This document shows, piece by piece, positions 43,401 to 50,503 of a stretch of DNA of 64,000 nucleotides. A model generated the notes under the pieces. It was not told where the DNA came from. It saw only the letters and a program-made list of their open reading frames with translations, and did no database searches. How positions within the stretch are numbered: position 1 is the first letter of the stretch; every line of letters starts with the position of its first letter. Made by a program: the position numbers and the translations under genes. Source of the DNA: an uncultured Prevotella sp. (lineage in GTDB: Bacteria > Bacteroidota > Bacteroidia > Bacteroidales > Bacteroidaceae); the NCBI RefSeq assembly GCF_946407605.1, contig NZ_CAMJOS010000003.1, forward strand, positions 62,001-126,000. Reading direction: 5' to 3'.

Positions 43401-43938
43401 CTTTCATGGCGTTTTTTACATAATAGGCCGTTTGAAGGAAAGAACCGGCACCAGTACCTCCTGCCAAGCTACAAACAATATGTATCTTGATGTTACTACC
43501 TTGGTGACGGCCTGGGTCTGTGCTCAGCAGGTTTTGAATACAATTATTGATGGCTTGCATCTTGTCCTCGCTGATACAGGCCATAGAGGCCAGTCGTGAG
43601 GCCATTCTCACCTGTCCGGCGCCATCGCCCAGAGACATGGATAGCATATAGGGACTCTTTGTGTCAAACCAGTCTAACACTGTTGTCTTGGCTTTTATTT
43701 GGTCAATATAGCTACCCACGCTGCAACTTCTGTCTGAAGATGTCTTAACAACCGAACCTTCAGGCATCACAGCTAAGCGTTTCTTGATATCACTTTCGTC
43801 TGTGTCCAGGCATAGGAAACCTACGTTTCTTCTGTCAATCTCTGTAGGATTACTTGCGTCAAACTTTTTGTAAATCTGCTCGACGATGTTTGAGCCTACA
43901 CCGCCCAATCCAATAATCAATGTGGTTGAAAATGCCAT
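40408..43938 (-). CDS. Tubulin/FtsZ-superfamily (Tubulin_2) protein
   Basis: 1176 aa. N-terminus: STTLIIGLGGVGSNIVEQIY (GxGGxGxN, residues 10-17) and CSLAGGTGAGSFLQ, where GGTGAGS (160-166) is the FtsZ/tubulin GTP-binding signature. The remaining ~900 residues are mainly helical, including long coiled coils, far longer than FtsZ (~400). Related FtsZ-like families occur next to vWA-domain and membrane proteins and have been proposed to remodel membranes, consistent with the gene order here (vWA upstream, two membrane proteins downstream). GTPase activity and polymerisation are inferred. 29 nt after the vWA gene. Confidence 0.82.
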   Translation of the reverse strand: MAFSTTLIIGLGGVGSNIVEQIYKKFDASNPTEIDRRNVGFLCLDTDESDIKKRLAVMPEGSVVKTSSDRSCSVGSYIDQIKAKTTVLDWFDTKSPYMLSMSLGDGAGQVRMASRLASMACISEDKMQAINNCIQNLLSTDPGRHQGSNIKIHIVCSLAGGTGAGSFLQTAYYVKNAMKENNATAPKISGYFLLADVFCNDRIMGFSEGQKENVRSNTYACVKELAAFCESDKSRQIEELKFEYRLGQKDKGLPTDPPYDFCFLTDYFGADGGNLINEKRYEEQAIDFIYTNAFDPIGDNYRQKAINDIRQMIENEGKSRFASFGISRLVYPVDDNINYCAHQRVVDNLSGTWLRIDKDFEDRLAEYKKNIDEGIRTTEPNRGQHFMQQVEALAKNGAGREGTEFRKILESTKIHSKGVEDGMSKARVYLSCVDSFVKQLVESNNKLKDLQGFCNTANPNFTKNTGFDNDLSFVVRRERELEDYRNEVMSFIDSTKSFAIKQCLTIDHDFENYVSKNPQADGNHLNTYILEKDHEMHPLAVRYLLYEIQALLKQGLEKKKTENKKLGTQINEKYKAAFDNPETKDRVEDARQNLKEANDKSSGLLGKTFSKLFGTDAYKAAKENYETKSRKQAQDITKYSTEKLLEETYAGLLMQINLLIEEEESFFMSLPNAIYEANNTMQSLLKMHDANNDPCVSYVLASERDKKDLYDEISRRDTSAFFPPELSASLYRSIFDNMITELDTSGSVASKRMNAKTKKAARAAANQKIIDDCISFQKNLIKEKNPEYSEMNVLAALKKEAEYNCEEKDRHDYIIRKFNIFRNRAEIWGPNNLDKDTRFINAWGLNPECLDSATITKTMADELFGDIRVDTNPKEAATRICSDQFSPFEIIRVNAVTLLTVEKYFKNFLSKEKTDLTDESQGTYYVAYKDVIDKVNQMNSKTYSPHLDKHWHLPAYMPNIGFTQAEEIKKVFKALCWGLFLGNFKSESRGGDNYWKYVGDVSYFIKDIDGRMVLTGNSLKYAIDRLFSVLTTNPEIVNQILKRADRLWEEGKDQWLQKETDDSSEYEEMKKAKIVRSIVDFKFNLFPKEKQTSNWFCVLSPKENTLLYKFLNQDGAQLKSYFFDDLLEHLLDVFGPSGNTHRVCEYTFKHVDRSNIDLAMARLKQFKDLGRFDPKE

Positions 43939-43967
43939 AGTTATTTATTGTTTTAATGTTAATATAT

Positions 43968-46190
43968 TCATAATGATCTTATCATCAGCCAGATGAGCAC
44001 CAATGACGAAATTATCGACATGATCATGAGCAGGCCAAGGAATATTTTGTAGCCAGCACCATCATTTTCGCTACCAGAGGTGAATATAATATCACCATCT
44101 TTCGTGCCATTGGGACGTGTCACTTCTATGCTTCCCATATCGCCCAAAGTGACAGTCTTTGATTTGCTCATGTCTGTTTCAGGGTCATAGCCACTGATAT
44201 CCATCGTTTCAAAGTCGCAACACGACTTAGGTATCCTCACCACTTCTGTCGAATCAGAAGCAATGAATGTCATGCTGCCTACGTCTGGCCTATCGATAAA
44301 CACAGTTGTACGTTCATCACCAGGCAGGAACCAGCGGGAGAACCATGCACCAAAGCCTTCCTTGCGGAGCTTGCGACCACCTTGGTCGTCAATAAGGTCA
44401 CCATAATAGCCGTAGTATCTAGGGGTTACCATCGCACACTTCTTGAAACGTTTCTTCTTCAACAGCAGCTTCAGGTATATCATAAACAGCAGCAGCGCCA
44501 CCAGCGTAACGATAACCCAGAAGCAGCGTGACAGCCATGGGCGGTCTTTTTCAATGGTCAGATGTACAGGAGTGATGGTCTTGACATAGTTCTTATCGCC
44601 AAAAGCACCCTCCTTTGGTGTTGACACAATTGTTAGATTTAAATCAGTGGGGAACAGACACTCGCACCAATCGCCTCTAGGCTTGATATCCATGAGCAAT
44701 GTATTTCCCTCAATACGCAGACTGGGCTCTTCGTACATAAAATCATCTTCTATCTCAACGTCTATGTCGAACTTGCTGGGATCCAGTTGCTCCAGTGTCT
44801 CGGAGTCTTGTATGATACCCCTAATGGGCTCATTGACCAGCTGCTTGAATGTCATAGTGCCAAAGTCAACACCAGGTAGTTCTTTTATTGGCGGTACTGG
44901 AGGTTCACAATTTTCCTTAACAATCGTCATGATAGGAGTGACGCGGCTGAAATAGCCAGGACAGTCACACTCTGCATAATATTGCGTCTCATTGTCTTTC
45001 AACTCAATGGTACACTCAAATACACCATCTTTATATTGTGCGGTATAATCCTTATTATTTGCCTTGACGGTAACTTGTGTTTTCTTTAGCAGTTCTTCTG
45101 GGAGGTTTGCTTTTGTTTTCTCGTTGAGCACAATGCGTACAAGCGCCGTCTCCTCGTCTTCACAAATGCTGTATGTTTTGCTGTCAATCTGTTTCAATCC
45201 ACCACCTACACGTGTCAAGCCAAAGGAACCGAAAGAAACATCCTCTACTATAGGATAGATGTTGATATTCTTTGTATTGATATCCTTGTCAAAATTGATG
45301 ACAATTTCTGTCTTGGCGGGAATGGTCTTATTGGCTTTCAATCGCCATACATTTCCACTCAAATCCTTTTCGTTAATCCATCTCTTTACGGGTTGTGTAG
45401 TTGGAGTGCCTTTATGCTGAATGTTGAGTTTTGTAGCACTGAACTCTGCATCTACAATGTTTGGCAAATTGTTGGGTTTTACCTCATCCTGATATACCAA
45501 AAGGAATTCTTTGATGGGTAGCTCGGAAGTTACCTTGATAGACTGTGCCCCATTCTTCTTGATGACTAATGGCGTCTTGCTGAATCCAAGAATCTTATTG
45601 GCAAAATGACTACAACCATCTTGAATGGTCTTCGTGTCTAAACTTGATTTGGCAATATCAACTACACCTAATTTTTCAACAAAATCAGTAAAATCGGAGT
45701 GCTCACTAAGTTGCTCACAGGTCTGCAGGTAACAAATATTGAGACTTCCGCCCTTTACAATATCTTGAAATGTTTTTAAGTCAGAAGCATATTCAGAACC
45801 GTATGTTCCCCAGTAACCATCACCAATAATAAATAGCCAGTTCTCCTTGCTTTTAGATGGCTTGTAAACCTTATTGAATCCGATGATATCATCAAATTGT
45901 GATATACTGGAACTGCGTGGTCCGAAAGACAGGCTCTGCATAGGACACTGAATGGGAGCCATAGGGTCTTTCTCATTGGATAGTATCTTCTCTGTTCCAT
46001 ATACTATCATGTGTACATCGTCGTCAGCATCACATAGTGCCACAATCATCTGTGTGGTATAGTTCGCTAAAACATATTTGTTGCCTCCCATGCTGCCTGA
46101 TACATCTAAAGTGATGTAAACTTGTTTAGGCTGCTGGGCATAAAGTGTCAAGGCAAACAACGCCGTTATTAGTAGTAAAATCTTTTTCAT
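43968..46190 (-). CDS. vWA-domain membrane protein
   Basis: 740 aa. Signal peptide (1-18), then a von Willebrand factor A domain with MIDAS motif DVSGSMGG (Asp29, Ser31, Ser33) at ~22-190. Residues ~220-560 are beta-rich, with an EKDRPWLSRCFW transition into a membrane helix (~570-592). A cytosolic FHA-free segment (~600-710) and a second helix at the extreme C-terminus (~717-738) follow. vWA proteins next to PP2C/kinase genes are known in the TerY-type phosphorylation triad; here the vWA faces outside, unlike TerY. First gene of the five-gene run. Confidence 0.78.
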   Translation of the reverse strand: MKKILLLITALFALTLYAQQPKQVYITLDVSGSMGGNKYVLANYTTQMIVALCDADDDVHMIVYGTEKILSNEKDPMAPIQCPMQSLSFGPRSSSISQFDDIIGFNKVYKPSKSKENWLFIIGDGYWGTYGSEYASDLKTFQDIVKGGSLNICYLQTCEQLSEHSDFTDFVEKLGVVDIAKSSLDTKTIQDGCSHFANKILGFSKTPLVIKKNGAQSIKVTSELPIKEFLLVYQDEVKPNNLPNIVDAEFSATKLNIQHKGTPTTQPVKRWINEKDLSGNVWRLKANKTIPAKTEIVINFDKDINTKNINIYPIVEDVSFGSFGLTRVGGGLKQIDSKTYSICEDEETALVRIVLNEKTKANLPEELLKKTQVTVKANNKDYTAQYKDGVFECTIELKDNETQYYAECDCPGYFSRVTPIMTIVKENCEPPVPPIKELPGVDFGTMTFKQLVNEPIRGIIQDSETLEQLDPSKFDIDVEIEDDFMYEEPSLRIEGNTLLMDIKPRGDWCECLFPTDLNLTIVSTPKEGAFGDKNYVKTITPVHLTIEKDRPWLSRCFWVIVTLVALLLFMIYLKLLLKKKRFKKCAMVTPRYYGYYGDLIDDQGGRKLRKEGFGAWFSRWFLPGDERTTVFIDRPDVGSMTFIASDSTEVVRIPKSCCDFETMDISGYDPETDMSKSKTVTLGDMGSIEVTRPNGTKDGDIIFTSGSENDGAGYKIFLGLLMIMSIISSLVLIWLMIRSL

Positions 46191-46307
46191 ATTCCTTTTT
46201 GAAATACTTATTTATAGGTCTTTTTCTTATTGGTCTTGACAATCGGGTGTAAAATTAAGAAAAAAAAGTGAAATCAAAAAGAAAAAATCAAAAAACTTAC
46301 TTTTATC

Positions 46308-46976
46308 TTACAATTTTATTGGTCGGGAGTACCTTGGTGGTTCCATTGAGTATGCCATATCTGTGACTAAATGGTAGTGACCATCCTCTTGTTTTTCCAG
46401 AATTACTAGGTCGCAGTTCTTTGGAGCCAGCATACGCTCAAACTCTTCGACTGTCAGGTGGAAGAAACGCATGATGAACAGGCGGATGGTCAATCCATGT
46501 GTCACGAGGACGCAGTTCTCTGGGAAGTCAGTTTTTTCAAAATCTCGATATAGACTTCCTAATAGGTCGTTGATACGGTCATACACATCAGAACCAGCCT
46601 CACCTCCAGGTATGCGATAATAGAAGGTTCCATAGTCCCGTCTCTCACGGCATATCTCGTCAAACTCTTTGTTACTACGCAAATATCCCCATTCTTGTTC
46701 CCTCAACCTTGGCTCCTCACTATATTCGAACTGTTTCCTGGGAAAGGCATAAGCCAGTCCTTCGAATGTAGAACGTGCCCGCCAAAAGGGTGAGACGTAG
46801 AAATACACGGACTCATCCCCCACAAGCTCCTTCAGCCGTTTGCCAGCCTCCTTCGCCTGCAGGTGCCCCTTCTCCGTCAGTTCTATGGTATAGTCAGGTA
46901 CCCTTCCAAACAGATACCTGTCCACGTTAGCCTGTGACTCTCCGTGCCTGATGAGTATGATTCTTTTTGGTTTCAT
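46308..46976 (-). CDS. Histidine phosphatase family protein
   Basis: 222 aa from the ATG at 46974-46976, chosen over an upstream ATG since MKPKRIILIRHGESQAN opens directly with the RHG catalytic motif and a promoter sits just upstream. Other conserved parts: SPFWRARSTFEGL, the EQEWG loop and VTHGLTIRLFIMRFF (second His). Phosphoglycerate-mutase-like phosphatases act on small phosphorylated metabolites; the substrate is unknown. Not obviously linked to its neighbours. Between it and the vWA gene (46191-46307) nothing was recognised. Confidence 0.88.
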   Translation of the reverse strand: MKPKRIILIRHGESQANVDRYLFGRVPDYTIELTEKGHLQAKEAGKRLKELVGDESVYFYVSPFWRARSTFEGLAYAFPRKQFEYSEEPRLREQEWGYLRSNKEFDEICRERRDYGTFYYRIPGGEAGSDVYDRINDLLGSLYRDFEKTDFPENCVLVTHGLTIRLFIMRFFHLTVEEFERMLAPKNCDLVILEKQEDGHYHLVTDMAYSMEPPRYSRPIKL

Positions 46977-46989
46977 ATATATTCTGCTG

Positions 46990-46997
46990 CAAATATA
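46990..46997 (-). promoter_or_regulatory. Possible -7 box of the histidine phosphatase gene
   Basis: Minus strand TATATTTG, 14 nt upstream of the ATG. No clear -33 TTG about 20 nt further upstream. Confidence 0.4.
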
Positions 46998-47166
46998 ATA
47001 CATTTTTTTGAAACAGTCTGCTTTTTGTTCATTTTTGTGTGTGTTCCAATTCTTCTTTGTCCTTGTGTGTCTTGTCAAAAGCTTGTGATTGTTGGCCTGG
47101 TTCTGTTGTACTGATTATTGTTTTATTGTCGGGGGTGTAAAGGTAAATGTCGCAGGAATACTTCAT

Positions 47167-47258
47167 GTTGTCATACCTATCCAAACGATAAGCTTCTACA
47201 TTTGAGCCTCCCCGCCAATCGGGGAAGCTACTTAAGCCCAAGGGGCATTGTCTTGTGT
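47167..47258 (-). repeat. 92-nt repeat-derived unit at the leader-distal end of array 1
   Basis: A 35-nt degenerate CRISPR repeat (47167-47201), whose leader-side end has become ATGTAGAAG instead of GTTGTAGAAG, plus a constant 57-nt segment (47202-47258) containing CCCCG/CGGGG and GCTTAAGC dyads. The same unit, nearly identical, occurs twice before array 2 (48997, 49089) and once as a decayed copy (48906). It is not a normal 32-36-nt spacer. It could be a transcript end, a long repeat variant or a conserved small RNA. Confidence 0.7.
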
Positions 47259-48273
47259 GTTGTCATACCTATCCAAACGATAGGCTTCTACAACTGAGAG
47301 AGTCTTATGGAAGACTCGAAATGACATCGTTGTCATACCTATCCAAACGATAGGCTTCTACAACCATCGTGGATGGACTGGATCACCACTCACAGCATGT
47401 TGTCATACCTATCCAAACGATAGGCTTCTACAACCAGAGGGAACGTATAGCCTTTATGGCAATACACAAAGTTGTCATACCTATCCAAACGATAGGCTTC
47501 TACAACACGACTGTAACTGTCAAGGTAACGGAGAATGAGTTGTCATACCTATCCAAACGATAGGCTTCTACAACGCCATTAAATTTTACAACTATGGCAC
47601 AGGAAAAAGTTGTCATACCTATCCAAACGATAGGCTTCTACAACTTACCGAAGGTTGGGACACCGAGAACTCTTGGATGTTGTCATACCTATCCAAACGA
47701 TAGGCTTCTACAACTGAACGCAAGTGCACAGTTCGTAAATCATGATGAGTTGTCATACCTATCCAAACGATAGGCTTCTACAACTCGGTTGCACGATGAC
47801 GTTTGAAAACGGTTCTAAAGTTGTCATACCTATCCAAACGATAGGCTTCTACAACGTAACAACTATCGTTTCAACGCTATTCAGTTGTGTTGTCATACCT
47901 ATACAAACGATAGGCTTCTACAACTGAGCGCATGGGATACAATCCTGCCGCTTACGGAAGTTGTCATACCTATCCAAACGATAGGCTTCTACAACTTGGC
48001 CTGTTGTTCTCCGCCATGACAACCGACAGGTTGTCATACCTATCCAAACGATAGGCTTCTACAACAAAACAGCGGAAAAAGCTGGATACCGCCGTCAAGT
48101 TGTCATACCTATCCAAACGATAGGCTTCTACAACAAAACAGCGGAAAAAGCTGGATACCGCCGTCAAGTTGTCATACCTATCCAAACGATAGGCTTCTAC
48201 AACTCTAAGAAGTCACATTAATAAAAAGGTACTCTGCGTTGTCATACCTATCCAAACGATAGGCTTCTACAAC
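47259..48273 (-). CRISPR. Type VI-B CRISPR array 1 (15 repeats, 14 spacers)
   Basis: Repeats of 36 nt, starting at 47259, 47329, 47399, 47471, 47539, 47609, 47679, 47749, 47820, 47889, 47960, 48030, 48099, 48168 and 48238. In crRNA sense (minus strand, as for Cas13b) they run GTTGTAGAAGCC to TATGACAAC with stem CCTATC/GATAGG around GTTTG. The GTTG...CAAC ends are the type VI-B hallmark. Spacers are 32-36 nt. The repeat at 47889 has one change (CCTATACAAA on the plus strand). Spacers at 48066-48098 and 48135-48167 are identical. Leader at 48274-48492. No protospacer could be assigned by eye. Confidence 0.97.
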
Positions 48274-48492
48274 AGTCCTGTATATAGGAAATTGAAGAAG
48301 TCGTTTGGTCATAGGATGACTTTTCTTTAAACCCTAACGCATTGATTTCGCGAGACTTAACAATCTCACGGACTTGATTATCGCAAATGCCATGCTTTTT
48401 CATCGTCAAATGCTGGGTTTTATGTCTTTATTAAATACTTAACTTGCTATTTTTTAGCGGGTTATATGCTGATAAAAGGTTCGCAAATGATT
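48274..48492 (-). promoter_or_regulatory. Leader of array 1 (duplicated in array 2)
   Basis: 219 nt aligned without gaps to 50126-50344. The leader half farther from the repeats is identical; the half next to the repeats has about 17 substitutions. Contains GCTAAAAAATAGC (a 4-bp stem around A5) and ends with the first repeat. New spacers would be added at this end. Confidence 0.8.
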
Positions 48493-48547
48493 CTGTAGAA
48501 TTCATAGTTTCGGACTCTTGCGAATTATGCTCTCCTAAAACCAGCAT
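48431..48547 (-). CDS. Possible 38-aa leader ORF upstream of array 1
   Basis: From the ATG at 48545-48547 the minus strand reads MLVLGEHNSQES... to a TAA at 48431-48433, all inside the leader region and ~5 nt after the expected start of transcription of the promoter at 48559-48589. Composition is protein-like, but the equivalent stretch next to array 2 carries a stop in the same frame, so only the downstream half is shared. It may be chance or a remnant of a disrupted gene. Confidence 0.3.
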   Translation of the reverse strand: MLVLGEHNSQESETMNSTESFANLLSAYNPLKNSKLSI

Positions 48548-48558
48548 GTCTCCGTATG

Positions 48559-48589
48559 CAAAGATAGTCATTTCTCGCAAGAATTCCAA
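48559..48589 (-). promoter_or_regulatory. Promoter reading into leader and array 1
   Basis: Minus strand TTG (48587-48589), N20, TATCTTTG (48559-48566). It starts transcription near 48552, ~280 nt before the first repeat. Confidence 0.6.
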
Positions 48590-48793
48590 GGATTTCACCA
48601 AATAATAACCTTTTACGAAGAAACACAGGAATCCACGAAATGGAACAAATTAATCAAATTGCTCAGAATGAGCATCTTATATCAAAATTGTTTTTTCGCA
48701 AATGATTTGTGCCAATATGTCAAAGACCACCTATACCTTATTATATTATGAACAGAGCCTCAGATAAAGGTTTTGTTTTGCTGATTCTTTCTG

Positions 48794-48824
48794 CAAAGGT
48801 AACTAAAAACCCGAAATAGTCAAA
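48794..48824 (-). promoter_or_regulatory. Second upstream promoter for array 1
   Basis: Minus strand TTTG (48821-48824), N19, TACCTTTG (48794-48801). Between it and the promoter at 48559-48589 (~200 nt) no gene of note was found; the longest ORF there is 18 codons. The transcript could add to array 1 expression or encode an RNA of its own. Confidence 0.5.
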
Positions 48825-48868
48825 CTTTTTACAGAATAATTTCTGTTTGAATCTTTCAGTCATCAATT

Positions 48869-48908
48869 CCCTGTATACTCAACGATGAAGGGTATACGGG
48901 GATTTTTT
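48869..48908 (+). terminator. Plus-strand intrinsic terminator near array 2
   Basis: CCCTGTATAC (48869-48878) and GTATACGGGG (48892-48901) pair over 10 bp (one G-U), followed by ATTTTTT. This would stop plus-strand transcription, i.e. transcripts running antisense towards array 2, whose crRNA sense is minus. Confidence 0.65.
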
Positions 48909-49180
48909 GTTATGCCTGTCCATATGTGGACTTTCTACATACGAGTCTCTCCACCAATCAAGTAAAGCGGTTTACCCCCAAAGGCATTGATTGTTAGTTG
49001 TCATACTTACCCAAACGATAAGCTTCTACATTTGAGCCTCCCCGTCAATCGGGGAAGTGGCTTAAGCCCAAGGGGCATTGTCTTGTGTGTTGTCATACCT
49101 ATCCAAACGATAAGCTTCTACATTTGAGCCTCCCCGCCAATCGGGGAAGCGGCTTAAGCCCAAGGGGCATTGTCTTGTGT
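48906..49180 (-). repeat. Three 92-nt repeat-derived units at the distal end of array 2
   Basis: Units starting at about 48906 (decayed; only ...GGACTTTCTACAT and parts of the constant segment survive), 48997 (one change in the repeat) and 49089. Each has a 35-nt degenerate repeat and a 57-nt constant segment with CCCCG/CGGGG and GCTTAAGC dyads, as at 47167-47258. The gradient of decay moves away from the leader. Confidence 0.7.
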
Positions 49181-50125
49181 GTTGTCATACCTATCCAAAC
49201 GATAAGCTTCTACAACAACCAGATCGAAGAGAGATTGAAGGAAGAACTGAGTTGTCATACCTATCCAAACGATAGGCTTCTACAACGGATTTTGGCAACG
49301 ACGACGAAGAGGTAGAGGGGTTGTCATACCTATCCAAACGATAGGCTTCTACAACTCCGAAAGTACTCTGTGTGGGTGGTAAGGGGATGTTGTCATACCT
49401 ATCCAAACGATAAGCTTCTACAACAAAGCACCAAAACATGGTGCAGGGTTTACATAAAGTTGTCATACCTATCCAAACGATAAGCTTCTACAACAATTGA
49501 AATCATCAAAAAGGGAGAGCAGTATGGAGTTGTCATACCTATCCAAACGATAAGCTTCTACAACCAAATGTTGCTGCTCTAAAGTGGGATGGTTCTGTGT
49601 TGTCATACCTATCCAAACGATAAGCTTCTACAACTCCTCAACTGGTTCAATAAGGTGCAGTTTGTGAAAGTTGTCATACCTATCCAAACGATAAGCTTCT
49701 ACAACTTGAGATAGGCGTGTTATAAACAATTCAAAACAAAGTTGTCATACCTATCCAAACGATAAGCTTCTACAACACATTGGTGCCAAGTGGTCTTTTT
49801 AATTCTTTCATGTTGTCATACCTATCCAAACGATAAGCTTCTACAACGAAAAGATTTGTAGAGAGTTAAAGGACTAACTAAGTTGTCATACCTATCCAAA
49901 CGATAAGCTTCTACAACTGCTGCAGAGGCAAAAGCTAGGGATTATCACTGGGTTGTCATACCTATCCAAACGATAAGCTTCTACAACGATTTGGTGGGTA
50001 TGCGATGTGATTGCAGTTAGTTGTCATACCTATCCAAACGATAAGCTTCTACAACGTGAGAGTCTATGACGCCATATAAAAAACAAGATGTTGTCATACC
50101 TATCCAAACGATAAGCTTCTACAAC
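49181..50125 (-). CRISPR. Type VI-B CRISPR array 2 (14 repeats, 13 spacers)
   Basis: 36-nt repeats starting at 49181, 49251, 49320, 49389, 49459, 49529, 49599, 49670, 49741, 49812, 49882, 49952, 50020 and 50090; spacers 32-35 nt. Twelve of 14 repeats carry the CTTATC arm in place of CCTATC (those at 49251 and 49320 keep CCTATC). Pairing with GATAGG survives through one G-U. crRNA sense is minus, downstream of cas13b. Leader 50126-50344. Confidence 0.97.
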
Positions 50126-50344
50126 AGTCCTGTTTATAGGACTTTGAAGAAGTCATTTGACGATAGGATGATGTTTCTTTAAACCCTAATGCATTGATTT
50201 CTCAAGACTTAACTGTCTCACGGAGTTGATTTTCGCAAATACCATGCTTTTTCATCGTCAAATGCTGGGTTTTATGTCTTTATTAAATACTTAACTTGCT
50301 ATTTTTTAGCGGGTTATATGCTGATAAAAGGTTCGCAAATGATT
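50126..50344 (-). promoter_or_regulatory. Leader of array 2
   Basis: 219 nt, gap-free copy of the array 1 leader (48274-48492). It lies between the array and the cas13b stop. Confidence 0.8.
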
Positions 50345-50371
50345 ATACTTGAAAGTGTAACAATAAGTCAA
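50342..50371 (-). promoter_or_regulatory. Sigma-70-like promoter of array 2
   Basis: Minus strand TTGACT (50366-50371), N18, TATAAT (50342-50347). This is the enterobacterial consensus rather than the TTG-N20-TAnnTTTG form used elsewhere in the window. The TATAAT overlaps the outer end of the duplicated leader by three bases. It may be active, foreign or fortuitous. Confidence 0.4.
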
Positions 50372-50429
50372 TGATCGCGCGTACATTATTATTTATATGC
50401 CATCAATACACGTCCCCACCAGATCCCTT

Positions 50430-50462
50430 CGCCTTTACCGTGTTCCAAGCAAGGTAAAGGCG
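50430..50462 (-). terminator. 10-bp perfect hairpin between cas13b and array 2
   Basis: CGCCTTTACC (50430-50439) and GGTAAAGGCG (50453-50462) with a 13-nt loop, ~40 nt after the cas13b stop. No T-tract follows on the minus strand, so incomplete termination or mRNA-end protection is likely, and some read-through into array 2 is possible. Confidence 0.5.
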
Positions 50463-50503
50463 GGGAATCAGACACAGGTTATTGAGTTGGGCGGGTATAG
50501 GGA

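Noticed and set aside
47202..47258. 57-nt constant segment as an intrinsic terminator
   Set aside because: The CCCCG/CGGGG stem is short and no T-tract follows on the minus strand.
47369..49466. Open reading frames of 60-90 codons on both strands across the CRISPR arrays
   Set aside because: They consist of translated repeats (VVIPIQTIGFYN or VEAYRLDRYDN units) and spacers. The 36-nt repeat is divisible by three, which keeps frames open by chance.
47167..50125. crRNA orientation on the plus strand
   Set aside because: On the plus strand the repeat also starts GTTG and ends CAAC, but the minus-strand form GTTGTAGAAG...GTTTGGATAGG...ACAAC resembles Prevotella Cas13b repeats, the leaders lie on the high-coordinate side, and old decayed units lie on the low-coordinate side.
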